Shown: piece by piece, positions 26,972 to 41,960 of the stretch
How the letters are laid out: every line of letters begins with the position of its first letter
Position numbering within the stretch: position 1 is the stretch's first letter
Origin: Acephala macrosclerotiorum
Taxonomy: Eukaryota; Ascomycota; Leotiomycetes; Helotiales; Mollisiaceae
DNA: 64,000 nucleotides
Direction: 5' to 3'
Assembly (NCBI GenBank): GCA_014904845.1
Contig: MU119249.1
Location: 228,334-292,333, forward strand
The notes under the pieces: generated by a model
Databases searched by the model: none
What the model was told of the DNA's origin: nothing
What the model saw: only the letters and a program-made list of their open reading frames with translations
Made by a program: the position numbers and the translations under genes

Positions 26972-29900
26972 AATCGAGAACAAAAAGCGCCGCTTGAAAA
27001 AATAATTAATTCGTATTTTAATAAACTCACGTGACTTCTATATTTTCTTAAATTTTTCGTATTACGTTTTTTTTTTTCACGTTTTCAAATGACGCTTTTT
27101 TTCTCTTTTCTCGTTATTACGATATATTTTATTATAATACTATTAAAAAAGCAAAATATAATTTACAATTTTTAATTTAAAACGTTATTAGTAATTAATA
27201 TTAATCAATACGATTACTTGAAATTGACTAATATTTGATTTAATTTATAAAACTAGAAATTTGAAAAATTATTATAAAATAATTAAAACGATTACACTTT
27301 AAATTCTTTATAAATATTAGCGTTTTAAAATTTTCTCGTATTTAATTTCATTTGTTTTTCTATAATCACTAGAAATCGTTAATAAATATATTTGATTATT
27401 TTGATTATTGTTTTTTAACGAAAGTAAAATATAGAAATTTACGAACAAAACGAAACATTCGTAAAAAAAAAAAAAAAATTTTGTATTTTCCCATATTAAA
27501 ATAATACTTAGAGAAAGTAATCGATATTACTATGCGATTACGAGTCGTCGTTACTTTACCAATTCTTAAATCGATTTATTTGAACTCGATTTTGTTCCGA
27601 TTTCAATTTCGCAAATCTAATCGCCATTTTCAAAACAATTTACACGAGTACTTGAGTTATTATCTTAAGACTATTACATAAAACGATTTAATTTATTATA
27701 TTACGACGATATTAAAATCTCTATCGAATTGAGTAATCTTTTATTGAATAAAATTAAAATTTATGAAATTTTAAAAACATTTTTTTATTCTAATATTACT
27801 CGATATTTTGAGTATATAATCGAAAACAATAAAATAATAAATTTTTGTTTTATCAATTACAATATAAATTTGTTAAAAAAAGTAATTAAAAATTTTCGTT
27901 CTTTCGATATAAATTTCTGTTTGCGAAGTATTCAAAAAAGTATTTAGTATTTTTATAATTTAAATTTCATTTATTACGATCTCAATTCCATTAATATTTT
28001 AATAAATAAAAATATTTCGATTATTAAAAACTTCGATTTTTATTAACGAAAAAAAAAAAATTAAATTTCAAAACTGGAATAAGAAAATAAATGAATCAGG
28101 ATTTCAAGTTTACAAAACTCGAAAATAATAAATATAAATTATTAAAAATTCGAAATTTTCTATTTCAAGTTTATAAAATGTAAATTGTTTAATGAGATTT
28201 ATTATTTCAAATAAAAAATACTAAAAAACTATTGAGATTTTTCTATTTAAACTATCGAAATAATATAATTAAATCAATTTCAACGATTAAACATTCTAAT
28301 TATATTCGATTTTACTTTTTCTATTTTTATTCTATTATTTAAATTTGTAATTTCGAATAAATTTAATTTTTATTAACACTTTTTAAAAGACAAATAAACT
28401 ATTGTATTTACTTATTCTATTACTATTAAATTAAAGAAAACACGTAATTAAACGAATATTTGCAAATTGTTAATCTATAATTACGTTCTTTATATATATA
28501 TTTAAATTTATTAATACGATAATTTGTTTTGAAATTACAATAATTTGTTGATTTTTTAATTTCAATAGAAACTATTCTAATGATAGAATTAGTAGTGTAA
28601 TATTGTAATAATAATACGAATATAATAAGTATATATATTTTTTAAAGAATTTGTATTTGTATTTTGAAATACGCTTGAAAAATTTGTATTATTATATATT
28701 TTACAATAGAGTTTTTTTATTTCAATAAATTATTCTCTAGTTTTATACTTGTGAAAAAATTGTTAGTTTATTGTATCGATTTAAAAATTTCGATTTATTA
28801 AACGTTTTTGAATATGATTGTAAAAACAAATACTATTATTGTACATATATACGCTTTATTGATTTGGGTTATTTTGACTTTGACGTGCGTAAAAATATAA
28901 AGAATATTATAAGTTGTAATCTTTGTCAAAAGAAAAATTAAAAATTGTAATTACAAATCGAGATTTTTTAAAAACAGTTTATCGAATTCAATAGGCGAAT
29001 TATTGCATAAAGCAATTTTAACAATCGCGATAATTATTCGAACTATTAAATTTATACCGCGAAAAAGAATTTGTAAACAAATAAAAAAATCAAATAATAA
29101 AAAAAATTCAATGAAATAACGCGTAAAAAAACAATTATTTTTAAAATTCGAAAATTTTAATTTGATTAAACAAATTACTCTATTATTAATATATTATTAG
29201 TATTATTTTAGTTTTATATTATTATTATTTAATATACTAAAATAAGAAAATAATAATATATTAAAAAATATAATTGAATTTTAATATTTTTTGAGTATCG
29301 TTGTTTTTTGATACAAAAATAGACTATTAAACTTTTTATAGAATTCGCTATTTCTTTTGTAGAGATCGCGAAAGAGATTTTTTTTAAATATAGTTTTTTA
29401 GATTACAAAGATTTAACGATTGAAAATAGTATTCAAAAAATAGAAAAAAAAAATTTCGAGTTTTTTTTTTTCTCGAAATATAGTTTAAAATTTTACTAGT
29501 AATACGTTTTTAATACAATAAATATAACGAAACATTTATAGTATTTATTTAATGTTTTCTAGTATATTTTATTTATTGTAAAAAATTTTTTCGACAACGA
29601 AATTTATATTCTCGTACACGACTTGAAATATATAATATACTCGAACTATATCGTGTACTTTAAAAAGAGTAATTCAAAGATTGAACGACGAGTTTTAATA
29701 GTTTATTTATTGGTCAAAGAATCGCGAGTTAATTATTGCGACGATTCGTACGATTAGTTTTTGTTTACTATAGAAAAAAGAAAATTCTTAAATGAAATTT
29801 TTTAATTTACATTAAATAAAGTAAATTACTAATGCGAAAAAAAAACATTTCTTAATAATAATTTATAAGTTATTATTTTATAGTGTAATTGCATATATTA

Positions 29901-32900
29901 ATATATTTTGTAGAATAATTTTCGATACTCGAATTAATTTCGAATTCAAAAAAAAATATGTAATTATATTTGAATTTGCAATAATTGATATAATTAAACG
30001 GAGAAAAAAACTTTGATCGAAAATAATTTTTTTGAGTTTATTAAAATTGATATAAAAAGTAAAAAATATAGAGTATAATTTGAAAAATAGAAAATTTTAA
30101 AAAATTCGAATAAATTTTGTATTTAAAAATATTATTATAAGTACAAATATATAATTATTAGTTACTATTTAAAGTATTTTATTTTTTATATTTTTAATTG
30201 TATTTTTTATTTGTATTCATTTTATTTATAGTTTAAATCAATTTATAATACCAAATATAAAAATATTGAAATCGATATTATTCAAAGTTGAAATTAGTCT
30301 TTCGATAAACTCGAAATAAAACGTTTCTATTGAAATATTCGAAAAATCAATTTTAATTACGTGTTCGACAATATTCGAGAAAAGTATAAATACTATTATT
30401 AATTGCGAAAAAAAAACGATTGTATGTATATTTTGTTTGATGTAAATTTAAAAAAAATATTTTAAAAAAGTCAATACTATTAATAAACTGAAAATCGAAC
30501 TCGTTTATAATACTAATTTCATACAATTTGATTTTTCGAATTTTTAAAGTTTTTGATTTTACATTTCTAATTTCGCGCGCTTTTTTATTACTTTTTTCAA
30601 CGTAAAAAAAACATTTTACGAGATTTAATTCGTTGATAATTTATTTGTACAATTTATTATATATTTAATTTATATAAATAGTTTTGATTTTATTTACGTT
30701 TTAATATTATTCGATATATTTTATATAGTCTTTAACTCGTTTTGAAACGTGTTAATAATATACGTATATTTTTTCGCATTTAATATTTGCATTAAAATTA
30801 ATAATTCTATTTAAAAAAAAAAAACAAAAATTTATATTATTCAAAATATTTCTAAAAATTTTATTGCGTTTTAAATAATTCGTTTTTATTGCAATCTTTA
30901 AAAAAACAATTATATTTTATTTTAAATTTCTCGATATTTTCGTATATATTTAGATTGTTATTATTATTATTTAAATCGTCGCTATTTATTTTCAAATAAA
31001 ATCGATATATTTTTAATTGAACAAATAAATACTTTTTAAAAGTTTAAAGAAAATCAATTTTGTATTTACAAATAATTAAATATTAACTCGATATTTATTA
31101 AAATAAATACGAAATATATCGCTCGTTAAAAAAAAAGCAAAACAAAAGTATTGTAATCGTATATCGTTCGATATACTAAAAGCGATTAATTATAATTGAA
31201 AACGAAAAAACAAAAAAAATAAAATTTTTCGATTTTCAATTATTCGTTTAATTAATCAATATTTGTTCAATTCTATAAAAATAATTAATCGAAAATACTT
31301 TTGTAATTACTCTCGTAATAAATACAATAAAATTTAAATTTATTTAAACTTTTCATTTATTGAAAATTGAATTTCTACTTCGATCAATATTTCTTTTTCT
31401 ATATAATAATATTTTTGTTTGTATATTTTGAAAATTATTAAAGTCGCGCATTATATTATTAATATTTTCTATTTTATTAAAACAAAAATATATTTTTTTT
31501 TTGTGAAATTTATTACGACGACAATATCAAAAAAAGCGAATACTTTATATACAACGCGAAAAACTAAATATCAAAAAATTAAATATCGAAAAAATTAAAT
31601 ATTATTTGTAAAATAAACAAATATAGATTTTAAATACTGACTATTTATTATTTATTGAGAGTATTTAATTAATTATTTTTTAAGTAAAAAAAAAAATTAA
31701 ATTGAAAATTCTAAGACTATTAAACTTATCGCTTTTTTTTTATTTTTTTCACAGTAATAAATACTTTGAAAAACTTAAAAAAATGCTTATAATAAATTTT
31801 AAATCTATATTTTCTAGTATTGGTCGTATTAAACCGATAAAAATCGATTTCGTTCGATAATAAAAAAAAGTAATTTACGTGAAAAATAAAAAAAAACTTT
31901 ATAAAGTATAATTTAATATTATTTGATTTACTCTAAAGAAATATTAATCTACGTATAATAAAGAAAAAAACTATTCATTTGATACGCAAACAAATAAAAT
32001 TCAATTAATTTTATATTGTACATTTTTCATCTCAAATAACTCTATATAATAAAAGTTTAATTTTTCAAAGTCTAAATAAATTTTTACTACATATATCGAA
32101 TTTTTAATATTGATAATTTGTTATTAATTCTTTCGACGTTTTTAAATTTTATTATTCTTTCTATATATTTTTCTATTTTTCTCATAATAATTTTTATTTA
32201 TTTTTCTTTGAATTTAAAATTTTTAATACTATTATTACAAATCGTACTAAGTAGTATTTCTTCTATCGCAAATACATATATCGATTCTTTAAATCGCACA
32301 CAATATATCGTAAAATACAAATTTAATTTGATTGTATATATATATACACAATATTAAATAATTAAAAAGTTCGTTTAAAAAATGATCGCAAATCGAGAGA
32401 TAATTCGCGTTCAATACTAGATTAATACATTCTTTTAGTAAATAGAATTGTCAAATTTTACTTTACGTATCAAATCGTAAACGAGTTAATTTTTATTGAG
32501 TTAATATTAATTAATATTACTCGTGCAATTTACATTGCAATTCGCAAACTTTTTAATTTAATACTAAAATCGATCAAAGTAATTCAATTTCTTTTTTCTA
32601 TATTTGCTGTAAATAAACTAATCTCAAATGTAAATAAATTCGAATAAAAAGTAATATTATTATTACTAAATAATAAAAATAAAAATCGTTATTATCGCTA
32701 TATTCTATTTCAAATTTTAATATATTTTATTATCGATTATTTTACGTTTAATACGCTTTTTCTAATTTTTCTTTTTTTTTATTCGTTAATTTCAATAATA
32801 ATATAAATCTATTTGTTATTTTTTCTCTTTTTAATCGATATAATTCTACGTCAAATAAAACGAAACATTCAAAAAATTAAACGACAATATTCAATACTAA

Positions 32901-35900
32901 AAAACGAACGTAAATAAACTATTTATACCAATCGTGTACTTTGATTAATCATTGATAAAAGTGCGATTACAAAGTATCAAAAAAAAAACGCTTACAATTT
33001 TTTTCTCGTAAAAATTTACGATTACAATACTAAAATTACATTATATTCAAAGATAACGAATTAAAGTATTCGTTTCCTTTTTCAATTAATAAAACTTCTA
33101 ATAAAAAAATATATTACTTTTTTTTTACTATATTATAAAACTAATTCAAATAAAATTTCTATAGATCAAAAATCGAAAACGAAAACGATTACAAGAAAAC
33201 GAATTTATTCTTTTTTCTAATATTATTTTCTTTTAAAAACGATAACAAAAATCTTTTCTATAATCTATTATCGAAAATACAATCGACGAAAATGCAACCA
33301 TCGATAATAGCGAAAAAAAAATCAATTTACTTGAATATTAACAAAAAAAATTTCATTAGTCTAAAAAATACTTCGCATCAAAAAATAATATAAATTATTT
33401 ATTTACGAAAAAAAAATCTTTTTCATTTTTTCGCGACAAACAATTAAAAACTAATTTTATCGCATTTAATTTTACTATATTAAACAATCAAAAATCGAAA
33501 GAAATTAAAAGTACTTTGTATCAAAGTTCGTAATATAGAATTCTACTCGAGATTAAAAATAGTTTTATACGTAAATCGAATTTAAATATTACAAATACAA
33601 ATAAAACCGTTTATTGAACTCTCTTTAAAACTCAATAAATAATTCCAAAAAATTTATTATTTCAAAATAATTTTTTTAATAAAATATACGAAATAATATA
33701 AAATAAAAACGAAATTAAAATTATTCAAAATATTACTCGATTAATCGTTTTTTTTATTCAATTTCTAATTATACGTAGTATCAAACATTTAAAAACTTTA
33801 ATTGAAAATATTAACGAAAATTGAAACAATTTTATCGCTTTAATCAAATCTCGTTTACAATTTAATTATACTATTAAATTCAAGCGAACTATATTCACCG
33901 AAAATCAATTTAAAAAAATTCAATTGTTTATTAATAATTTCTTAGAAATGTCTCTTTTTATAAATATATACTATATGTATTTCTCGTTTTTTATATACGA
34001 AATCAAATACGATATTACGACGTTTAATATTACGAATCAATAAAATATTTATAATATAACGATAATCGTAAAAAGTATTATCGAACTCTTTAAACTTATA
34101 AAACGCGAAAAAAAATTTCACTAAAAAATACTCGTTTTTTCAATCTCGTATAATTATCGAACGATGAAAATCTACGATTATTATTTTGTAATCAATAAAA
34201 ATAAAACTATTTTTTATTATTACTCGATCTATGAATTCAATTTTACGACATTGAATAACAAAGAAAAATAAATAATTTACAAATTTATTAAAAACGTTTA
34301 TAATAAATAAATACCAATTCACTTAAAAAAAATCTATTTAATTATTAATAATTTGTTACTCGATTCGAATTTTGAGATCTTGAAACAATTTGAATCAAAG
34401 GAATTCGAACTTTTATAAGATTTAAAAAATCATTATTTTTTCGATTAATCAAATTATAATATTGCATTTTTACTAAAAAAAACTAATAATCAATCAAATC
34501 GTATTAATTCGCAAGAAATTACTTTTGATATTTTATTGTCTCAAAAAATCGATAGAAAAGTATTTAAAAAATCAAAGAAAAAAACTCGATTTATAGAATT
34601 ATACTAATCTCAAAACGTTGATTGAAAATAAATATACTTTCAAAGTAATTAATTGTTTGAAAAAAGAAATAAATATATAAACGAAACGAAAACTTGAAAA
34701 TATTTATTTATTATAGAGTTTTAAAAAAATCTGTATAATATAATAAAGTAAATTGATTAATTTGTATAATTAATTTTGTAGTTTTTTTTTTATTAAAAAT
34801 ATTACTAAATTTAGTAAATAGAATTTTTTTTTTTTTTATTTATTTCGTTTTCTCGTTTAATACAATTTTTATATAAAGAATTAACATTTTAATAATTGTT
34901 TAATTCGTTTTATATTATTAATTGAAAACGCTTTTTATTAGAAAGATATAAAAAGAGAAAAAATTAGTATTAATAGTTTTATTATACTAAAAATAATTGA
35001 AAGTACATTATTAAAAATAAAATTCGTTTTCGTATATTGATAAAACAATTATTACTTTTTATTATTTCCAATAATATTTCTATAAATTTTATATTTATTC
35101 TACAGTTTCTTGATATAATTTTCTAAGAATTCGTTTTTACGTTTGACAAACAACGATTTAAAAGTAATAATTTCAATTTCTATATTCGATATAATATTTA
35201 CAATAACGAATAAAAAGACTTTTTTAAATTTACGCACAATATATTACTCGATTTATCGTAACAAATTTCAATAAACAAATGCGTATTAACAATCGTTTGT
35301 TTATTTGTACAAAGAAATTTATTCGTTTTTAGTTTGTACAATATTCAAACGTGTGCGTATTACAAATTGACTTTTGTTTAAAAATTGTCGAAAGATTTAT
35401 TTCTACGATTTACTTTTTTTTTTGTACGTTAATAAACGTTGCTCGTTTATAGAATTTTATGGAATATTTATTCTTATATTAAAACTTTACTTTTTTTTAT
35501 TCGAATACGTATTATTGTCGTTGTTAAAATCAAAATTACTATTGTTTAAATTATTCTTATTATTATTATTTGACGGTTTATTTTTTTTCAATAATAGAAT
35601 TTTAATATCGACGATTTTACTATATTGCAATATAATTGAAAACGCGTTATCGAAAATACAATTTGTTTTTATGATAAACAATAAAATCGTATTATTGGAA
35701 AATAGAAATAAAATATATCAATTGAAATCAATCAAAAAAAACGAATATTATTTTATTGATTTGATAATAAAATCGTTAATTCTTTTCATATAATTAATAA
35801 TCTCAATAAATTAAATAAACTAATTAAAAAATATTTTTCGTTTATTGTAATTATTTTAAATTACTACTGTAAAAAAATAATAATGTGTAGAGTATAAACA

Positions 35901-37380
35901 AAATGTAATTTCGATTAATATCGATAAAATGTTACTAAATAATCGATTAAAATTGTCGTAATCAAATAATATTTTTATATTTATAATTTGTAGCGTTGAA
36001 AATACAAACGAAAATAATCGATTTTTAATATTGAACATTGTAATAACTTTTGAATTATAATTAAAAAAAGAATATAATTTCAAAGAATATTAATAAAATT
36101 TAACGTGTAATTTACATTAAAAATTAAATCTCTATTCAAAATAGCGTTTACGTTTTTTGTATATTAAATTATTAAATAAAAATAATCGTTTTCATTTAAT
36201 AAAATATAATTTTTTATTTACATTGATTAATACGAGATTATTATTAAACTCGTCGTTATTACAATTATTATTCGACTTTAGAAATAAATCGTAAATAATT
36301 AATTTTAAATTTTTATTTTTATTAAATAAATAAATATTATCAATTTTTTTGAACGTTAATATCGTTATTATATTTTTTTTTACTTTTTATTACATTTGCT
36401 TATTTTTCTCGTTATTATTATCGTAAATCTAATTATTTTATTTTTTTTATTTTTTTTATTATTGTTTCTCGTTTTTATTAAAAATATCGAAATTCAATAC
36501 AAAGTATATTAATTTATACTCGTTTACTATACTTTGAAATATAAAAAAATAATTGAAAAAATAATCGCGAAAACGAATAAAAAAAGATCTCGTAGTCTCA
36601 AATTAAACGTAAATCGTATATTGATTTATTACACTAGTATAATCGTACAATAATTCGCTCGAGATACTAAAAATAGAAAACGTATAATAATATATAAAAT
36701 CGAACGTCGAAAGATTAAATTCAAAGTACTGTAAACGTTTTATCGTCTCAAGTAAATTATTAATATCGTATTATACGTCGAAATTGAAAAAAATCGAAAT
36801 TATCGAGTAAATAGTAATCTTTAGATTATCAAAAAAACTTTCATTTACTATTGTACTTTCAGTACAAAAACTACTGTCGTAGATTTCAATTTCAAAAACC
36901 TTTAAATTGTTATCGCTCAATAGTACAATTAGATCTTTTATACTATATTAGAAAAACTGCTTATTTGTTTTCACGATAAAAAATAAAAAGTATATTTACT
37001 TAGAGTATTGTTTAAATTACTGTCTAGTATTGATTTATTATTATTAAAAAAATCGTTTTTTTTATTTAAAATTCTATTTTTAACTTCGAAAATTACATTA
37101 TTCAAAGACTGATTTTTTACTATAAAATTCTTCTTTTATAGCGTAATATATAATAATTGTTCAATAGAAAGAAAATCGAAATTATCGTCGTTTTTATTAT
37201 TATTAGTAATTATACCGTTTTCTATTTTCAAATGTTCAAAATTAATTACAATTATTACTAATCAAATATCTCGATTTTAGAACTTACTTCGAATTTTACG
37301 ATTATTATTTTTACAATCGTTAATTACTACTAATTGCGATATATTGAGTTTTGTACTACTCGAACTAATGCGCTAAAACT
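26972..37380. other. AT-rich RIP block, no gene decoded
   Basis: About 10.4 kb. The stretch from roughly 32.0 to 34.9 kb keeps C and has lost most non-CpG G on the plus strand. A less mutated pocket lies at 27,520-27,660. A long plus frame at 35,374-35,793 and an opposing Asn-rich minus frame at 35,487-35,681 (possibly an acidic linker with Asp codons mutated to Asn) match no known family. No RNA gene was seen. Confidence 0.5.
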
Positions 37381-38760
37381 TATCGAAAATACTAATTGAC
37401 TTCGAGACAAATTTGCGGCGATTTATTGCTTTTTTAGAACGCGAAACAATTGGCACATAAATATACGATTTAAAAGTCAAAATAACTATTTTGAGCGCGT
37501 GGAAATATTTGAAAGTATTCAAGAAATTTTCTACTTACTATTGACTATAGAAACTAGACTGTAGAAAGATAGCAAATAAAGGGAAACCAGGACTTATATA
37601 AGTATTTCGCACTGTTCTCAAGAACAGGAATACTTTCTGCGGTCTACCGTACACTCCTATTGTGCTATTCTCTCCCTTTTTAACGTATCTACCGTCAAAA
37701 AATGCTTTGGCGTCAATGTCGCCCCTTATACACACAAAGATTTATCGCAGTTGTTAGAGCCTGAGACTTTAAATCTTGCGCTCTTATACCAGAAAATGCC
37801 TATTGCCCCTTCGCAATTACTATCTCCACTTCGCTGTCTACTACGATCGATCGATCTCAGTATCTTTTCTCGATCGTTGACAAAATCACGAAAAGCTAAG
37901 CAAAAAAACAAAAGCGATCGAAAGAAAAAAAAAGTTGTATATTCTCGAATACTAATCTTATTCGCCCGTTCAAAGACTTCAAATAATTTTGCACATTATA
38001 AGTATTTCTCGTTAGCGTTTCAATTGTTATACAAAAAACTGTTACAATTCAATCGATATATTTTTAGTAGATATAAATTGGAGTTTCGTATGATTTTTTC
38101 GTCTCAAATCAATTTAGATTTGCGCAATCAAATGAATACGAAATGCGCTACGGCATAAAGAAACTTACGAGAAACTGTCTATATATTATTTATTTGTAGC
38201 GCAGTTAAACAGAAGATTAGATCGCGTTATCGTGAGACATTATTGTACTGTAAAGAGTGCAAATTGAGTTTACGATATTTCAATCTCTGGAGCGGCCTAC
38301 TGTAAGAAACGGTTATAATGCGACGACGAGACAAATTGTGAGAACGTTGAAATACGAAAAGCTCGTAATTCAATCAATACGAGGCAATTTGCGAGGCAAT
38401 TTGCGGTATTATAGTTGCTCAATTGCTTAATAGTATTGAAGTAATAAAAAGAATCGTGAATTCTGATTGAAATTGCTTCGCATTTTGCTGGCGTCGTCTT
38501 TTTAGTTGCGGCGTAGTCGATCAAAGGAGTCTGGTGGAAAGGAATGGAATCTAGGTAAAAGGGTCGAATGCGTATGAAAAGCGAGTATCGAGCGTTGTAA
38601 AGTGAAGAGTATTGAACTGTTGAAAAGGAAAAAAGAAAAAAAAAGAGCGAGAAATAAAGTCGCGAGATTTTTATACTTCGTGAAAGCGGCGACTGGCCCG
38701 TGCACGCATTTTACTCGATGCGAGAATCGCGGTTTCTTAATGCGAGTTTGTCGTTTGGTC
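37381..38760. other. Partly mutated island of unknown origin
   Basis: GC content rises clearly here, but no frame gives a recognisable protein; those at 37,538-37,735 (minus) and 37,751-38,158 (plus) are probably chance. Features seen: a TATA-like palindrome CTTATATAAG near 37,593; an inverted repeat CTGTTCT-CA-AGAACAG at 37,612-37,627; and a 12-bp tandem duplication at 38,381-38,404. The mix resembles an LTR with promoter elements, read on the minus strand, but no partner copy was found in the window. It could also be a decayed non-coding or host segment. Confidence 0.35.
38381..38404. repeat. Two tandem copies of a 12-bp unit
   Basis: GAGGCAATTTGC is repeated exactly twice, head to tail, inside the partly mutated island. 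Confidence 0.9.
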
Positions 38761-41250
38761 GTTTACGAATATAAGATTTATAATCAAATTACGAAAAAAA
38801 GAAATTATTATTATATTTGAAAATTTTTTCAAAGTTTTATAATAAAAAAAATAAAATAAATTGTTTGTAAAAAAAAGTATTTAAATTTATATAATACGAT
38901 TTAATTATATATAAAAATATTTCGATTTTTAAATTTAAATTAATATATAAAATCAAAAGTAAAATAACGAATAAATTATACGAAAAAACGAAAATTGTAA
39001 TTTAAATTTTTAATAATAAATTAAAAAAGTTTATTTTTATGAAATTTTTTATTATTTAACGAATAAATCGAAAAATAATTTTAATTTTGATTTTAATTTT
39101 AATTCAAAATTACAATTTTATAATATAATTATAAAACGTTATATAAATATATACGCAATTATAGATTTCAATTTAATAAATAATTTTTATTTTAAAAAAA
39201 CAATTATAATTATAAAGAAATTATTATATAAATTCGTAAAAACAAATATTTATTAATTCGTTATATATTATAAATATTATATTTTCGAATTAAAAATAAA
39301 ATTTTTAATATATAATTTTTATTTTTTAATTAAAAAAAATAGAAAAATATTTAAAATTATTAATATTGTAATTTATAAATTTAAAAAAAAAAACTAAAAA
39401 AAATTAAATTATAAATAAAAAATAAAAAATAAAAAATATTTATAAATCAATTAATATTCAATAATAGAATTATACAATTATAAAATAAAAACAAAATACG
39501 ATTTAAATAAAAAAATTAAAACAAAAAAATCGAATTTATTAATTTAAAAACTATAAATTATTTTAATTAATACTAAAAATAATAAACTCGCGAAACGTAT
39601 ATTGTATTTATTTATTAATTAGAAATTATTTTTAATTTATTAATCGTTATATAATATTAAATTTCAATAAAAAAAAATATAATAATTTTAAATAAAAAAT
39701 TGAAATAATAATAAAATAATTTATTACGCAATATTTATTATATTTTAATCGATTTAAAAACAATTAAAATATTCGTATTTATAAACGATTTATATATTAA
39801 TAATATCGATTTAAACTCGTAAATTAAATATATAATTATAATCGTTAATAAAATTCGAACGAAAATCGATTTTAAAATAAAAAACAATTTAATATATTAA
39901 AATTTTATAAAATACAAAAAAATTACTAAAAACGTTTTAATGTTTAAAATTTATAAAATAATCAACGAAATAAATATAATAATTATAATAATTTTTATTA
40001 TTAATATAATCGTAAAATAATTCGATTTATTTAATATTTTTATTATTATTTGTACAAATTTGTATTTTTTATACGATTATTTAATAAAATTAAAAACAAT
40101 AAACGAAAAACGTTTTATAATTAATATTATAATTTTGAAATAATTATACGAACGTAAAAAATTGTAAAAAATACAATAAATATATAAAAACGATAATTCG
40201 ATAAATATTATAATAAAATTCAATTTAAATAAAATTTTATAAATATTTATTAATACGAATAATTTTACGATTAAAATAAAAAAATAAATAAAAAGAAATA
40301 AAATCTAAAATAAAAATAAAATTTTATTTTTTTAAATCGAATAAATTAATTTATTTCGAATTAAATTTTTAAAAATACAAAAATTTAATTAATTATTATT
40401 AATTAATTATATAAATCGTAAATTAAAATATTCGATTATTGATTTTACAATTTTATTATTTGATTTATTTATTTTATTATCAAATTTTCAATTTTATTAA
40501 TAATAATATTAAATACAATTTTTTTATTATAATAAATCAATTTTAAAAAAATTTTATATTTTAATAAATTTCGATTTTATTAATTAAATTTCAAATCAAT
40601 TAAAACGTTATATTATAAAAATTCAATTATATTTAAAACGTATTAAATTATTAATACTTTTAATAATTATACGACGCGATTAATACTACGAACAAAAATT
40701 TATTAATTATATAAAATACGATTTTTTAAAATATAATATAAATAAAAAAAAATTTTATAATTTAAATATAAAACAATTAAATTATTAATTTAATTATTTT
40801 TTTAATTTTAATTATCGATTTATATATTAATTAATATTTTTTTAATTTTTTTACGAATATACGAATAATTAAAAATTAAAACAATATAATTTATAATACT
40901 TTTTTTATTACGATTAAAATATTATTAAATCAAATTTTATATTAATTTTACAAAAAAAAAAAAATTAATTAAAATAAAAATTAAAATATATATATAAAAA
41001 AAAAAAAAAATACAATACAAAGTATTAAAATTAAAAAATACTTTTTATTTTAAAGCGAATTTTTCTTTTTTTTAAAAGTTGTTTAATTGATATTATACGA
41101 AGAAATTGTAATTTTATAAAAAGTTTATAATATAATCAATATAATTACGAAATTTTTTATTTTTTTCTTTTAAACGAACGATTTTTTATAGTCGTTTTAT
41201 AAATATTAAACTTTTAAACTACGAGACTATTTATTGAGTTTACGATTAAA
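38761..41250. other. RIP-saturated AT block
   Basis: G and C nearly vanish (one GC base in 39,301-39,360). Where C remains it is mostly in CpG: four of five C in 39,841-39,900 and three of four in 39,781-39,840. No frame or repeat can be read. This looks like an endpoint of RIP acting on both strands. Confidence 0.7.
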
Positions 41251-41960
41251 TAAAAAATTACACTAAAAAATAGAGATTGCCAATATCGAGATATATACAC
41301 GTGCTTATCACGTGCCCTAACTAAAGAAAGCTAGCGTAGAACTTGAGAGTATATCAATACTCTCGATTCTAGACTTAGTTCTTTAAACAATTAACAATCT
41401 TCATATTCAATACGTAAAAACTACGATTATTGGACGTGATATATTGATATACTCGAGTATTCTAGTATTATTAATACTAATATTCACTTTCTATTTTTTA
41501 TTCTCTAAGTCGCAATTTTATTTTTGTATATTATATTTTTGTAAAGTTTTTGTTTTTCAATTCTTTAAATGTAATCCCATAGTCGCTACCGAGAAAATAG
41601 ATTTATAAATTGTACTAACTAGTAATTGCGCTTTTTGTCGAGAGTTTATAATAATTAATTATACGCTGCAAAAGTATTTTCAAAGTATGAACTTGATATA
41701 TTTTATGGATATTATAGTTCTACATTATATTGGATGTAATAAAGACTACGATAATATTACTAGCTTGAAGTTCGAATCACGATATTTAGTAGTTTGATAT
41801 GAATTCAATCTTTAAAACAACGAATGCTTTAACGCATTGAATTATTTGCATTACTATTATATTATAATAAACGTGAGTTATTCACTAAATAGTTAGTAAA
41901 TACTGCTTAAATATTCATAAAAACGAGCAATTCTAGTGTTTAAAAACAAACCCTAAACAA
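41251..41960. other. Transition zone downstream of the NmrA-like gene
   Basis: GC rises gradually from the saturated block into the gene island. Two CACGTG boxes lie 11 bp apart at 41,298 and 41,309. No gene was seen. The segment holds the 3' flank of the gene ending at 41,961. Confidence 0.5.

Noticed and set aside
33244..34050. Long plus frame with moderate stop density
   Set aside because: About 13 stops in 269 codons, too many to be explained by lost Trp codons, and no family motif.
1..37380. Mitochondrial or other AT-rich organelle DNA
   Set aside because: No rRNA, tRNA or respiratory genes, strong residual CpG, LTR retroelements, and contiguity with nuclear intron-bearing genes.
37740..37800. 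tRNA-like or primer-binding-like sequence on the minus strand
   Set aside because: No complete cloverleaf, and the TGGTATAAGAGC match is not backed by a paired LTR.
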